DNA of 64,000 nucleotides, taken from the NCBI RefSeq assembly GCF_030295765.1, contig NZ_AP027292.1:3596001-3660000 (forward strand). Reading direction: 5' to 3'. Position 1 is the stretch's first letter. Each line of letters begins with the position of its first letter. Below are positions 27,918 through 36,066 of this stretch, piece by piece. This DNA comes from Neptuniibacter halophilus (GTDB taxonomy: Bacteria > Pseudomonadota > Gammaproteobacteria > Pseudomonadales > Balneatricaceae). The notes below the pieces were generated by a model, which saw only the letters and a list, made by a program, of their open reading frames with translations, did not search any database and was not told where the DNA came from. The position numbers and the translations under genes were made by a program.

Positions 27918-28043
27918 ATGAAGATAGTCGTAACCAGCGATCTTCCATTTACAAAGCTTGATACGACTGATTTGTCAGGTCAGGCATATAACGCTGACTT
28001 CGTTGCGTTACGCGATTGTGTATATGAGGAAAATCATGTCTGA
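27918..28043 (+). CDS. Small ORF of 41 codons, coupled to the downstream monooxygenase-like gene
   Basis: An ATG with a strong AGGAAGGA ribosome site 6 bases upstream opens a 41-codon frame beginning MKIVVTSDLPFTKLD and ending CVYEENHV. It ends in TGA inside the next gene, overlapping it by 8 bases (ATGTCTGA), so the two would be translationally coupled. I recognise no family. It has one Cys and many acidic residues and no signal or membrane segment. It may be a genuine small protein or a leader peptide that opens the ribosome site of the next gene. Confidence 0.5.
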   Translation: MKIVVTSDLPFTKLDTTDLSGQAYNADFVALRDCVYEENHV

Positions 28044-28323
28044 ACTGATTGAAATGACAGCAATTATCGATGCTAAAGAAGGTTGTGCGGACATCCTGGC
28101 AGAAGCTCTACCGGAGTTTGAGCGTTTGAGTAATGATGAGGCGGGCTGTATTGAATTCCGGTTTTTCCGCGAGGAGGGAGATGGAAGGCGCTTTGTCCTT
28201 TGGGAGCGGTTTGTAAATCAGGAGGCATTAACAGCGCATATGCAAATGGCGCATACCCGAGCGCTGTTCGGGCAGGGTCTGATAGAAAAGACCTCTGTCA
28301 TTAAGCATCATCGTGTCACGTAA
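28036..28323 (+). CDS. Antibiotic biosynthesis monooxygenase (ABM)-fold protein
   Basis: A 95-residue protein of the ABM/YgiN dimeric ferredoxin-like family, cytoplasmic. The family pattern is EMTAIIDAKEGCADILAEAL at the start, GCIEFRFFRE in the middle and a WERFVNQEALTAHMQMAH segment near 57-74. Members act on quinones or reactive aldehydes or simply bind them; the substrate here is unknown. The ATG at 28036 has a GAGGA site 5 bases upstream. It stands between the nahK terminator and the convergent erbR gene. Confidence 0.85.
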   Translation: MSELIEMTAIIDAKEGCADILAEALPEFERLSNDEAGCIEFRFFREEGDGRRFVLWERFVNQEALTAHMQMAHTRALFGQGLIEKTSVIKHHRVT

Positions 28324-28341
28324 AGCCCGGGAGGCGATAAA

Positions 28342-28364
28342 AAAGCCCCTCAACGAGGGGCTTT
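28342..28364. terminator. Bidirectional terminator between the ABM gene and erbR
   Basis: AAAGCCCCT-CAACG-AGGGGCTTT. On the minus strand it is followed by a run of T, so it is the terminator of the erbR-type gene. On the plus strand it is followed by GCTTTA and can also end the ABM transcript. Confidence 0.85.
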
Positions 28365-28408
28365 GCTTTACAACCGTTAAGCGCGATAACGGAACAACGA
28401 TCTGGGGA

Positions 28409-29077
28409 TCAGCGCTTAAGGTATTCGTTAAAATCGATATTGCCTGCTGAAAGCACTGCCTGTATCCGGTTATGTACGCCCAGCTTGCGCAGAATGGCGG
28501 AGACGTGTGCTTTTACCGTAGTTTCGGCGATGTTCAGGTTGTACGCGATCTGTTTATTCGATTCGCCCTTGGACATGCGCTCCAGTACCAGCAACTGACG
28601 CCGGGTCAGGGAGGAGAGCAGTTCCGGTGGAATCTGGTTGTCATCATTCCGCTGGGTACGGCGGTTTTCCGGTTGGCTGGAGCGGATAATGTCGGATGGC
28701 AGATATACATTACCGGCCAGAATCTGCTGCAGCGCGTCAGCCATCTGATCGCGTGGGGAAGATTTGGTGATAAAGCCAACGGCACCGTAGGTGATGGCCT
28801 GCAGGACAATCTGTTTGTCCTCTTCGGCTGATACGATCACCACCGGTACGGTAGGGAGATCATTACGCAGTGTGATCAGACCGTTGAGACCGTTCATGCC
28901 CGGCATATTCAGATCAAGCAGGATCAGATCCAGCTCATCTTCATTCTGGGCGATCTCCAGGGCGCTGTCGAGATCATCCGTTTCCAGGGTCTGACATCCG
29001 CTGAAGCTGTTTTCAATTACATTGATTATTGCTTCGCGAAAGAGTGGATGATCGTCCGCAATCAGGATCTTGTACAC
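28409..29077 (-). CDS. erbR: LuxR/NarL-family response regulator, ErbR/AgmR-type
   Basis: A 222-residue response regulator with a receiver (acidic Asp8/Asp9, phospho-acceptor Asp55 in LLDLN, Lys in FITKSSP) and a LuxR-type HTH ([22 protein letters not shown], about 155-215). The start is the GTG at 29077, giving the family N-terminus [11 protein letters not shown], with a GGAG site 8 bases before; the ATG at 29095 would add six residues. AgmR/ErbR activates pqq and alcohol dehydrogenase genes in Pseudomonas. The related ErdR cannot be excluded. It lacks its own cognate kinase and may be fed by the ErcS or NahK-type kinases. Confidence 0.82.
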   Translation of the reverse strand: MYKILIADDHPLFREAIINVIENSFSGCQTLETDDLDSALEIAQNEDELDLILLDLNMPGMNGLNGLITLRNDLPTVPVVIVSAEEDKQIVLQAITYGAVGFITKSSPRDQMADALQQILAGNVYLPSDIIRSSQPENRRTQRNDDNQIPPELLSSLTRRQLLVLERMSKGESNKQIAYNLNIAETTVKAHVSAILRKLGVHNRIQAVLSAGNIDFNEYLKR

Positions 29078-29124
29078 AACAATATCTCCAGTCATTTCTA
29101 TTTATTTTTATGCTCTCGGCGCAT

Positions 29125-29640
29125 TCACTCATCCTGAGTTTCTGAAAACGGCAGAGGCTCTGCCTGTACCGTCTTCTGGTCGTTCTCAATCCAGCCATCA
29201 GAACCGTCCCTGTACCAGTAAAGTCGGTTATAGCCCCACCCTGAGGCCCGCTTTACGGCATTCCATGACATCCAGCAATCGGCACGACAGTAGATAATGA
29301 TCTCGCGCTGTCGATTACCTTCAGTCAGCCTTTCCAGATGGGAGCTGAAGTAATGCTCCCAATCTTCGTCCAATTCGCCGCGACCCACATTGGGCAACCA
29401 CACACTACCGGGGATATGGCGGCGTGGCTCCTGCTGAATAAAGACCCGGTTCCAGGTCAGTGGCTGTACATCAATCAGCAAGGGCGGGCGCTCAGCCCTG
29501 AGCATATCAACAACCTGGGCTGTGCTCAGGGTTTCTGCATAATCAGAAGAGGCAGGTGTCGGGCTTCGGTACCGATAAAGGCGATAGCCATCGTAAGTAT
29601 AAAGCTCTAAATCATCCATCTCTTCTGCTGTAGCGGCCAT
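29125..29640 (-). CDS. PQQ-linked rhodanese-like protein with Cys-x3-Cys-Trp
   Basis: A rhodanese-like domain protein of the family called PQQ-dependent catabolism-associated CXXCW protein. Cys118, Cys122 and Trp123 are seen in YCRADCWMSWNAVKRA; here the spacing is three residues between cysteines. The ATG at 29640 starts at MAATAEEMDD, without a signal peptide. The in-frame sequence just upstream, open to a TAG about 31 codons away, would encode a typical signal peptide (ILAILNLIFCTIIALFLLG, then HAPCSMAA) but offers no ATG, GTG or TTG. The true start is thus uncertain and probably non-canonical or hidden by a sequence error. Its role is unknown; redox or sulfur handling is suspected. Confidence 0.8.
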   Translation of the reverse strand: MAATAEEMDDLELYTYDGYRLYRYRSPTPASSDYAETLSTAQVVDMLRAERPPLLIDVQPLTWNRVFIQQEPRRHIPGSVWLPNVGRGELDEDWEHYFSSHLERLTEGNRQREIIIYCRADCWMSWNAVKRASGWGYNRLYWYRDGSDGWIENDQKTVQAEPLPFSETQDE

Positions 29641-29788
29641 GCTGCAGGGTGCATGGCCAAGCAGAAACAGCGCGATAATGGTACAGAATATCAGGTTTAA
29701 AATAGCGAGAATCCTGCAACGATTATTGAGCTTCTATTACACCGTGCGAAAGTGTGTGCCTAAATTCTACCATCAGCCAAAACAACAG

Positions 29789-29809
29789 GTACGAAAGTAC
29801 TATTTTGAC
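29789..29809. promoter_or_regulatory. Candidate operator between the CXXCW gene and the ABC importer operon
   Basis: GGTACGAAAGTACTATTTTG lies in the divergent gap, about 70 bases before the substrate-binding protein gene. It matches the nosP upstream element at 23905 in most positions. A likely shared control site for PQQ-linked genes. Confidence 0.4.
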
Positions 29810-29876
29810 ACACAGCCAGCAGCGCTTATGTTGGGTGAAGGTTTTGTATTCCATCTGACCCCGGGCCACTCCTTGC

Positions 29877-30845
29877 ATGAATATTAGGTTTATCTATCTG
29901 TTTTGGCTATGTTTTTTTTCAACCATAACATCGACTTCAGCGGCATCGGACACACCGGTTATCCGCGCGGCTGTGCTGGCTACAGGTACGGTTAACTGGG
30001 AACTTCAGCACATCAGCCGGCAGCAACTGGATCTGCAGAATGGTTTTAAGCTGGAGATTACACCCGTGGCATCGCTTGCTGCCGCCAGCCTGGCACTGAC
30101 CAGCGGCAGCGCTGATACCATTGTTTCGGACTGGCTCTGGGCAAGCGAACGACATGCTCAGGGTTCGGGCATGCGCTTCCTACCTTTTTCCAGTCAGATA
30201 GGCGATCTGGTTAAGGCCAAAGGTAGCAATATCACTTCTATCCGTGATCTGCGTGGCAAACGCATTGGGGTAGCGGGCGGACCGATGAATAAAGGCTGGG
30301 TGTTGCTGCAGGCTGCTGCGTCTAAACAGGGAATTAACCTGCGTCAGGAAGCAGAGATACAGTTTGGAGCGCCACCGTTGCTCAGCCAGTCACTGAAAAA
30401 GGGGCGGGTTGATCTGCTGGTGACCTTCTGGCACTACGGTGCCCGTCTGCAGGCTGAGGGCTACGAGGTGTTGATCAGCCTTGAGCAGTTAATGCAGTCG
30501 CTCGGCCTGAAGAGCCAGGTGCCGATGCTCGGCTACCTGTTCCCGGCCACTTATGCTGAACAACACCCTGAGCTGATCGCAGCATTCAGCCGGGCGGTGA
30601 CCGGAGCAAAGCAACAGTTGAACGCTGATATGCGTTACTGGCAAACCCTGCGACCCTTAATGAAAGCCGGCTCAGAATCGATTTTTCAGGCGCTGGTCAG
30701 CGGTTATCGTCAGGGGATACCTGCGCCAATAAGCGCGGATCAGATCGCAGATGCGGCGCGCTTCTATCGGATAATCGATCAGTTGCGTCAGCAACCAAGG
30801 GGCGATCAACTGGCGCCTGAGCTGTTCCTGGTGCTGCAGCCATGA
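29877..30845 (+). CDS. ABC transporter substrate-binding protein, nitrate/sulfonate/taurine (NMT1) type
   Basis: A 322-residue periplasmic binding protein with a signal peptide (hydrophobic residues 4-20, cleavage after TSA near residue 22). The mature part has the NMT1/SsuA-type pattern, with DLRGKRIGVAGGPMNKGW at about 121-138 and DLLVTFWHYGARLQAEG near 180-196. No distinct ribosome site is seen before the ATG. It is the first gene of a three-gene ABC operon (4-base overlap with the permease). It is divergent from the CXXCW gene, which suggests the solute concerns PQQ enzymes, but the ligand cannot be read from sequence. Confidence 0.85.
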   Translation: MNIRFIYLFWLCFFSTITSTSAASDTPVIRAAVLATGTVNWELQHISRQQLDLQNGFKLEITPVASLAAASLALTSGSADTIVSDWLWASERHAQGSGMRFLPFSSQIGDLVKAKGSNITSIRDLRGKRIGVAGGPMNKGWVLLQAAASKQGINLRQEAEIQFGAPPLLSQSLKKGRVDLLVTFWHYGARLQAEGYEVLISLEQLMQSLGLKSQVPMLGYLFPATYAEQHPELIAAFSRAVTGAKQQLNADMRYWQTLRPLMKAGSESIFQALVSGYRQGIPAPISADQIADAARFYRIIDQLRQQPRGDQLAPELFLVLQP

Positions 30846-31615
30846 GTCAATCTGGCACGCACGCCCAGCGTCTCAGAGATCAGTGGCTGGCTATACTGGT
30901 ACTGCTGCTGTTCTGGTGGCTGGCCGCCTGGTTTGTAGCGGATCCCTTATTGCCGGGGCCGGGGCAGGTGATGACGGCAATACAGGTTGAATGGCAGCAG
31001 GGCAGGCTGCTGCATAATCTCTGGGTCACACTGGAGCGGGTCGGCGTCAGTTTCTGCTTTGCCATGATTCTGGGTGGCATACTGGGTGTGCTGATGGGGC
31101 GCTTTGCCAGTGTTAACCGCCTGCTTGATCCACTGCTGATCATACTTCTGAATATCCCGGCACTGGTGGTGATTATTCTTTTATATATCTGGTTCGGGCT
31201 GGTAGAGGTGGCTGCGGTCAGTGCCGTGATTATCAATAAGCTGCCTAACGTAGCCGTGGCGCTTCGTGAAGGTGGCAGGATGTTTGATCCAAAGCTGGAG
31301 GAGATGGCCCGGCTTTACCGTTTTACCTTCTGTCAGAAGCTGACGGAAGTGTGGTGGCCACAGTTATTCCCTTACGTGATGGTGGCGACCCGCGGTGGGC
31401 TGGCGCTGATCTGGAAAATTGTGCTCGTAGTCGAACTGCTGGGCCGCTCCGATGGGGTCGGCTTCCAGCTTCATCTGGCATTTCAACTGTTCGATGTGGC
31501 CACGATTCTGGCCTACAGTTTTGCTTTTATCCTGATCGTACAGCTCATTGAATGGTTTATTCTGCAGCCGCTGGATCGTAAGGCTACGCGCTGGCAGGAG
31601 GTGAGTCATGTTTAA
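30842..31615 (+). CDS. ABC transporter permease (SsuC/TauC-type)
   Basis: A 257-residue BPD_transp_1 permease with about six membrane segments. The EAA-like cytoplasmic loop is seen around LEEMARLYRFTFCQKLTEVWWPQLFPY (about residues 150-176). It overlaps the binding-protein gene by 4 bases and the ATPase gene by 8 bases. The family imports sulfonates, nitrate, taurine, cyanate or pyrimidines; the true substrate is not known. The neighbouring PQQ gene context argues for a compound related to alcohol oxidation or its metal cofactor. Confidence 0.88.
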   Translation: MSQSGTHAQRLRDQWLAILVLLLFWWLAAWFVADPLLPGPGQVMTAIQVEWQQGRLLHNLWVTLERVGVSFCFAMILGGILGVLMGRFASVNRLLDPLLIILLNIPALVVIILLYIWFGLVEVAAVSAVIINKLPNVAVALREGGRMFDPKLEEMARLYRFTFCQKLTEVWWPQLFPYVMVATRGGLALIWKIVLVVELLGRSDGVGFQLHLAFQLFDVATILAYSFAFILIVQLIEWFILQPLDRKATRWQEVSHV

Positions 31616-32258
31616 CTGTCAGGTCCAGCCCGTGCAGGGTGGTGGGCGACTCATTCTCGACAGAATCGGTTTTACCGTCGCGCCGGGCGAAACGATCTGT
31701 ATTCTCGGCCCGTCAGGTTGCGGCAAAAGCACACTGCTGAATCAGTTGGCCGGTCTCGGACGTGCGCCCGCCTGGCAGGCGGGTTCGCCGGATACCGGCT
31801 ATCTGTTTCAGGAACCGCGTCTGCTTCCCTGGCGCACGGTGATGCAGAATCTGTTACTGGTTGAACCGGACCCTGATAAGGTTATATCGCTGTTGCAGCA
31901 GGTTGGGCTGGCTGAGTACACCGGCTACTATCCGACCCAGATATCCCTCGGGATGGCGCGGCGGGTTGCGCTGGTTCGCTGTCTGCTTATTCAGCCGGAA
32001 CTGGTGCTGATGGATGAACCACTGGCGTCGCTCGATCTGAATACGGCCGATGAGATGCTGGCACTGATTCGTAAGCTGATCGTCGATGATCCGGCTCGGT
32101 CATTAATCTACGTCACCCATCAGATTGATGAAGCGCTTGCACTGGCGGACCGGATTATTGTCATGACCGGATCACCCGGGAGGATTGTGCTCGATAGCAG
32201 GGTGGAGCAAACCGACCGAACCGGGTTAGAATCGCTGCTCAGGAAAAAGGTGATTTAA
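31608..32258 (+). CDS. ABC transporter ATPase with degenerate signature
   Basis: A 216-residue ATPase with Walker A GPSGCGKST at about 35-43, a Q-loop at YLFQEPRLLPWRTV and Walker B VLMDEPLASLD at about 135-145. The signature helix reads ISLGMARRVALVRC rather than LSGGMRQRVALARA: Ser is kept, but the following Gly is Leu and Gln/Arg is Ala. It is shorter than SsuB/TauB proteins. Some activity is likely but efficiency is uncertain. It overlaps the permease by 8 bases and is followed by an MFS gene 33 bases later. Confidence 0.85.
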   Translation: MFNCQVQPVQGGGRLILDRIGFTVAPGETICILGPSGCGKSTLLNQLAGLGRAPAWQAGSPDTGYLFQEPRLLPWRTVMQNLLLVEPDPDKVISLLQQVGLAEYTGYYPTQISLGMARRVALVRCLLIQPELVLMDEPLASLDLNTADEMLALIRKLIVDDPARSLIYVTHQIDEALALADRIIVMTGSPGRIVLDSRVEQTDRTGLESLLRKKVI

Positions 32259-32291
32259 CTATTGTAACTGGCTGAATTATAAGGAAGTAGG

Positions 32292-33470
32292 ATGAGCGCA
32301 AGGCCGTTTTATATATTACCCTGTATCGTCCTTGCGCAACTGCTGGGTTCCTCTACCTGGTTTGCCGGCAACGCCATTCTGCCGATTCTGCAACAGCAGT
32401 GGGGCCTGCCCGACAGCGCTGTGGCACCGCTGACCAATGCTGTGCAGTTTGGATTTATTCTGGGGGCACTTTTGTTCTCTCTGTTGGCGCTGGCAGATCG
32501 GCTTTCACCCCGGGTACTGTTTTGTCTCTGTGCCTGTGGCACAGCCCTGTTTAACCTGCTGATCGTCTTCTGGGCCAGTCGTCTGGAGGAGGTGCTCTGG
32601 TTGCGTTTTCTGGGCGGGATGCTGCTGGCTGGTGTTTACCCGGTGGGTATGAAGATTGCCACCGGCTGGTATCCGGAGGGCTTAGGCCGTGCGCTCGGCT
32701 ATCTGGTTGGCGCGCTGGCAGTGGGTACCTCTTCGGCACACTTTTTCTCGGCGCTGCCGTTTACCGGCTGGCAGCCGGTTATCTATCTGTGTAGCGCCTG
32801 TGCGGTCCTTGGCGGGCTTCTGGTGCTGATCTTTGTTCCCGATGGCCCGGCCTTACATAAAGGCGGTGCACTTAAACTGAGGGATTTGTGGCAGGCTGCC
32901 CGGCACAAACCTCTGCGTGCATCGGCCGGTGGCTACTTTGGCCATATGTGGGAGCTGTATGCGGTCTGGGCGCTGGTGCCTTACTGGCTGAATGCCTGGC
33001 AGAGCTATCACGGCGTTGAGATCAACACGCCGTTCTGGTCGTTCTATATCATCGCGATCGGTGGTTTGGGTTGTGTGCTGGGGGGTTATGCCTCGCAACG
33101 AATCGGCAGTCGTCAAGTAGCCAGCCTGATGCTGCTTATCTCAGGCCTGTGTTGTCTGCTGTCACCTCTGGCGATGCAGTGGTCACTCGGTTTGATGCTG
33201 CTGTTCTGGACGATATGGGGAATCGCGGTGGTAACCGATTCACCCCAGTTTTCTGCACTTTCTGCCCGGACTGCACCCAAAGCGGTGGTCGGGAGTGCAT
33301 TAACCATGATTAATGCCGTCGGTTTCAGTATTACCATTGTTGCGGTGCAGATCAGCGCGATGCTACTCGAATCGCTGGCAGTGGAGTGGATTATGCTGTT
33401 GTTGTTTCCGGGGCCGGTGCTGGGGCTGCTCAGCCTTTACCGGCTCAAGAAGCTCCAGCCCGGTCTGTGA
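32292..33470 (+). CDS. MFS transporter
   Basis: A 392-residue major facilitator superfamily protein with twelve predicted membrane segments, two of them around residues 9-30 and 45-68, and a loop with a Lys/Arg/His-rich end near 195-205. There is an MFS-type LADRLSPR motif at about 64-71. It may be an efflux or uptake carrier (NarK/CynX-like appearance); no substrate motif is visible. It follows the ABC operon by 33 bases with an AAGGAAG ribosome site, so it is probably on the same transcript. It ends 3 bases before the convergent pedC gene. Confidence 0.83.
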   Translation: MSARPFYILPCIVLAQLLGSSTWFAGNAILPILQQQWGLPDSAVAPLTNAVQFGFILGALLFSLLALADRLSPRVLFCLCACGTALFNLLIVFWASRLEEVLWLRFLGGMLLAGVYPVGMKIATGWYPEGLGRALGYLVGALAVGTSSAHFFSALPFTGWQPVIYLCSACAVLGGLLVLIFVPDGPALHKGGALKLRDLWQAARHKPLRASAGGYFGHMWELYAVWALVPYWLNAWQSYHGVEINTPFWSFYIIAIGGLGCVLGGYASQRIGSRQVASLMLLISGLCCLLSPLAMQWSLGLMLLFWTIWGIAVVTDSPQFSALSARTAPKAVVGSALTMINAVGFSITIVAVQISAMLLESLAVEWIMLLLFPGPVLGLLSLYRLKKLQPGL

Positions 33471-33473
33471 AGA

Positions 33474-34259
33474 TCAGCGGCCGGATTTTTGTGGATTAAA
33501 CCCGGTGACGGCCATCAGTGTGAAAAACAGTGTGGTGCCTGCGGTAATTCCGAGCGCTTCAGGATTAAGCCGGGAATAGAGTGCAAAGCGAACCAGTTCC
33601 ACTGCATGAGTGAAGGGATTTACCTGACAGATCCAGTAGAGCCAGTCACTGGCTTCCTGCATCTTCCACAACGGGTAGAGCGCTGAGGATAGGAAGAACA
33701 TCGGGAAGATGACAAAGTTCATCACCCCGGCAAAGTTCTCCAGTTGGCGGATTCGGGTGGACAGGAACAGGCCCAGCGAACTCAGCAGCAAAGCTACCAG
33801 CAGTAAGGCGGGTAACACATGCAGATAACCCATCAGGGGCGGTTCCACATCAACCAGCAGGGCGATCAGGAGGAAGGCATAAACCTGTGTCAGCGAGATC
33901 AACGCCGTGGCTACCATCTTACAGCACAGCAGGTAGGGCCTTGGCAGCGGGCTCATCAGTAATACACGCATACTGCCCATCTCCCGGTCATACACCATCG
34001 ACAGGCTGCTCTGCATGCCGTTGAACAGCAGAATCATGCAGCACAGGCCCGGTGCGATATAAGTTTCGTAGGTGATGTAGGTGTCATAAGGCTGAATGAT
34101 CGCGATCCCCAGCGCTGCGCGAAAACCGGCAGCGAACACGATCAGCCAGAGCAGGGGGCGCACCAGCGCACTGAGAAAACGCGAGCGTTGCTGCACAAAG
34201 CGCAGAAACTCGCGTACCAGAATGCCACGGAAACAGTGCCAGTAACCTAAAGCGCTCAT
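33474..34259 (-). CDS. pedC: PQQ-linked ABC-2 type permease PedC
   Basis: A 261-residue ABC-2 type permease with about six membrane segments, of the family annotated as PQQ-dependent catabolism-associated ABC transporter permease. The family stretch MVYDREMGSMRVLLMSPLPRPYLL is at about residues 77-100. It overlaps the ATPase gene by 4 bases. In P. putida the PedA1A2BC system is required for growth with low lanthanide; whether it exports or imports is debated. I assign the symbol from this gene order and family. Confidence 0.85.
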   Translation of the reverse strand: MSALGYWHCFRGILVREFLRFVQQRSRFLSALVRPLLWLIVFAAGFRAALGIAIIQPYDTYITYETYIAPGLCCMILLFNGMQSSLSMVYDREMGSMRVLLMSPLPRPYLLCCKMVATALISLTQVYAFLLIALLVDVEPPLMGYLHVLPALLLVALLLSSLGLFLSTRIRQLENFAGVMNFVIFPMFFLSSALYPLWKMQEASDWLYWICQVNPFTHAVELVRFALYSRLNPEALGITAGTTLFFTLMAVTGFNPQKSGR

Positions 34260-34987
34260 GAGGCCTCCTGTATACCGGTCAGTTGGTGGAATGCGTCTGT
34301 CAGATTATCTGCACCGCTGCTGTTCAGCATCGCCTGGGCCTGATCACAGATAAGAATGCGACCTTGATGCAGCAGTATCACCGGATCATCGGGCTGCACC
34401 TCCTCCATCAAATGGGTAGCCCAGAGCACGGTCAGGTTCTGCGACAGGCACAACCCGCGCACGTACTGATTGAGGCTGCGCCGGGTCTGGGGATCAAGGC
34501 CCACGGTGGGCTCATCGAGCAGCAGTATCTCCGGTTCATGCAACAGGGCGCGTGCGATCTCAACCCGGCGCCGATGACCGCCGTTAAGTTTACGGACTTT
34601 GTCGTTGGCCCGTTCCGTCATTTGCATGCGGTTGAGCTCAGCGTCAATCTTCTGTTCGGCTGTGCGGGTATCGATGCCATGCAGAGAGGCGTGATAAAGC
34701 AGGTTCTGCCGAACCGTCAGATCCAGATCCAGTGTGGATTGCTGGAATACAACACCAATACGCCGCATCAGTCCGGCAGGTTGCTTGCGGATACTCAGAT
34801 TATCGATGCTGATATCGCCACTCTGCAGTGCATTCAGGCGGGTGATCAGCGAGAACAGGGTCGACTTGCCTGCACCGTTAGGGCCAAGCAGGGCATTGAA
34901 GCTGCCCGGACTCAGTTCGAAGCTGATATCGCTGAGGGCCTGACGTGGCCCATAACTGAAACTCAGTGATTCTACTCGGATACTCAT
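34256..34987 (-). CDS. pedB: PQQ-linked ABC transporter ATPase PedB
   Basis: A 243-residue ATPase of the PQQ_ABC_ATP family. Walker A GPNGAGKST is at about residues 35-43, the signature reads LNGGHRRRVEIARAL (about 133-147), and Walker B LLLDEPTVGLD. I chose the ATG at 34987 (MSIRVESLSFSYG) because an AAGAG ribosome site lies 5 bases before it; the longer reading from 35023 has no such site. It overlaps pedC by 4 bases. Together with pedC and the two periplasmic components it forms the PQQ/lanthanide-linked transporter. Confidence 0.88.
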   Translation of the reverse strand: MSIRVESLSFSYGPRQALSDISFELSPGSFNALLGPNGAGKSTLFSLITRLNALQSGDISIDNLSIRKQPAGLMRRIGVVFQQSTLDLDLTVRQNLLYHASLHGIDTRTAEQKIDAELNRMQMTERANDKVRKLNGGHRRRVEIARALLHEPEILLLDEPTVGLDPQTRRSLNQYVRGLCLSQNLTVLWATHLMEEVQPDDPVILLHQGRILICDQAQAMLNSSGADNLTDAFHQLTGIQEAS

Positions 34988-35076
34988 GGCTACTCTTAAA
35001 CCGATAAAGGCCCGCGCTGCCATTTCGTATTAAAACGAAGCTGGCAGCCGGGCCTGTTAACTCAGGTGTGGGCTAA

Positions 35077-36048
35077 TCAGGGCGTTACACGCACACCCCA
35101 GGGGTAGCGGCCCACTTTAATACTTTTAACGGCCTTCATTTTGCTGATATCGATGACCGAAACGTCGCCACTGATGCCGTTGGTTGTCAGGAGCATGCTC
35201 TGATCCTGATTGAAGTCCATATGCCACACCCGGCGGCCCACCAGAATGTAATCCTCAACCTCATAGGTCTGCGCATTGACCACGGCAACATGGTTAGACG
35301 GGCCCAGTGCAACAAAAGCATAGCGACCATCGTCGGTCAGGCGGATGCCTACCGGCTGAATCTTATCCGGGTGCACGCCTTTAATCTCGAAATTCAGTTT
35401 CTTAAAGATCTGCCGGGTTGCCACATCGATAACCGATACCGTGCCACCGATCTCTGAGCTGGCCCAGAGGATCTTGCTGTCTTTGCTGAATTCTACGTGA
35501 CGAGGACGCTGATCAACCAGTGTGTTATCGACCAGTTCATAGGTAGAGGTATCGATCCAGTGAACCATATTGGTGGTTTCACTGGTATTTACAGCGATTT
35601 TTCCGTCAGGGCTGACCGCCATGCCTTCAGGCTCTACACCTACGTCGATCTGGGCCAGTACTTCACTGGTCTCGGTATCAACAATGGTCACCAGCGCATC
35701 ATCCTCATTAGAGATATACAGGTGACGGTCGTTTGGGTGCAGGGCGAACTGTTCAGGGTCTTCGCCGGAGGGCAGCTCTTTAATGATGGTTTTGGTTGCC
35801 AGATCCATCACCTGAACGGTGTCCGAATCTGAAGCGCAAATATACAGTTTCTTGTGATCTTTAGAGAACAGAATGCCGCGTGGTCGCTCGCCCACCTCGA
35901 TGGTATCGGTGACTTCCATGGTGTTCAGGTCGATCACCGAAATCGTATCGTCTTTCTCATTGGAAACATAAGCCAGCTCGGCCATCGCAACCGGGGAGGC
36001 GAGTACCATCGCCGCAGCCACCGGTTTGAGTAAATTTTTAAATTTCAT
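35077..36048 (-). CDS. pedA2: PQQ-linked YVTN beta-propeller periplasmic protein (PedA2)
   Basis: A 323-residue exported beta-propeller. A signal peptide (MKFKNLLKPVAAAMVLASPVAMA) is followed by repeated blades with the pattern D-x-V/I-x-V-I-D (for example DDTISVIDLNTMEV, DGKIAVNTSETTNMVHWID). It belongs to the family called PQQ-dependent catabolism-associated beta-propeller. It lies between the putative binding protein (18 bases upstream) and the ATPase. The exact role is unknown; it may bind a ligand or PQQ enzyme. Which of pedA1/pedA2 corresponds is recalled, not proven. Confidence 0.82.
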   Translation of the reverse strand: MKFKNLLKPVAAAMVLASPVAMAELAYVSNEKDDTISVIDLNTMEVTDTIEVGERPRGILFSKDHKKLYICASDSDTVQVMDLATKTIIKELPSGEDPEQFALHPNDRHLYISNEDDALVTIVDTETSEVLAQIDVGVEPEGMAVSPDGKIAVNTSETTNMVHWIDTSTYELVDNTLVDQRPRHVEFSKDSKILWASSEIGGTVSVIDVATRQIFKKLNFEIKGVHPDKIQPVGIRLTDDGRYAFVALGPSNHVAVVNAQTYEVEDYILVGRRVWHMDFNQDQSMLLTTNGISGDVSVIDISKMKAVKSIKVGRYPWGVRVTP

Positions 36049-36066
36049 AACAGCTCCTTAACCTTA

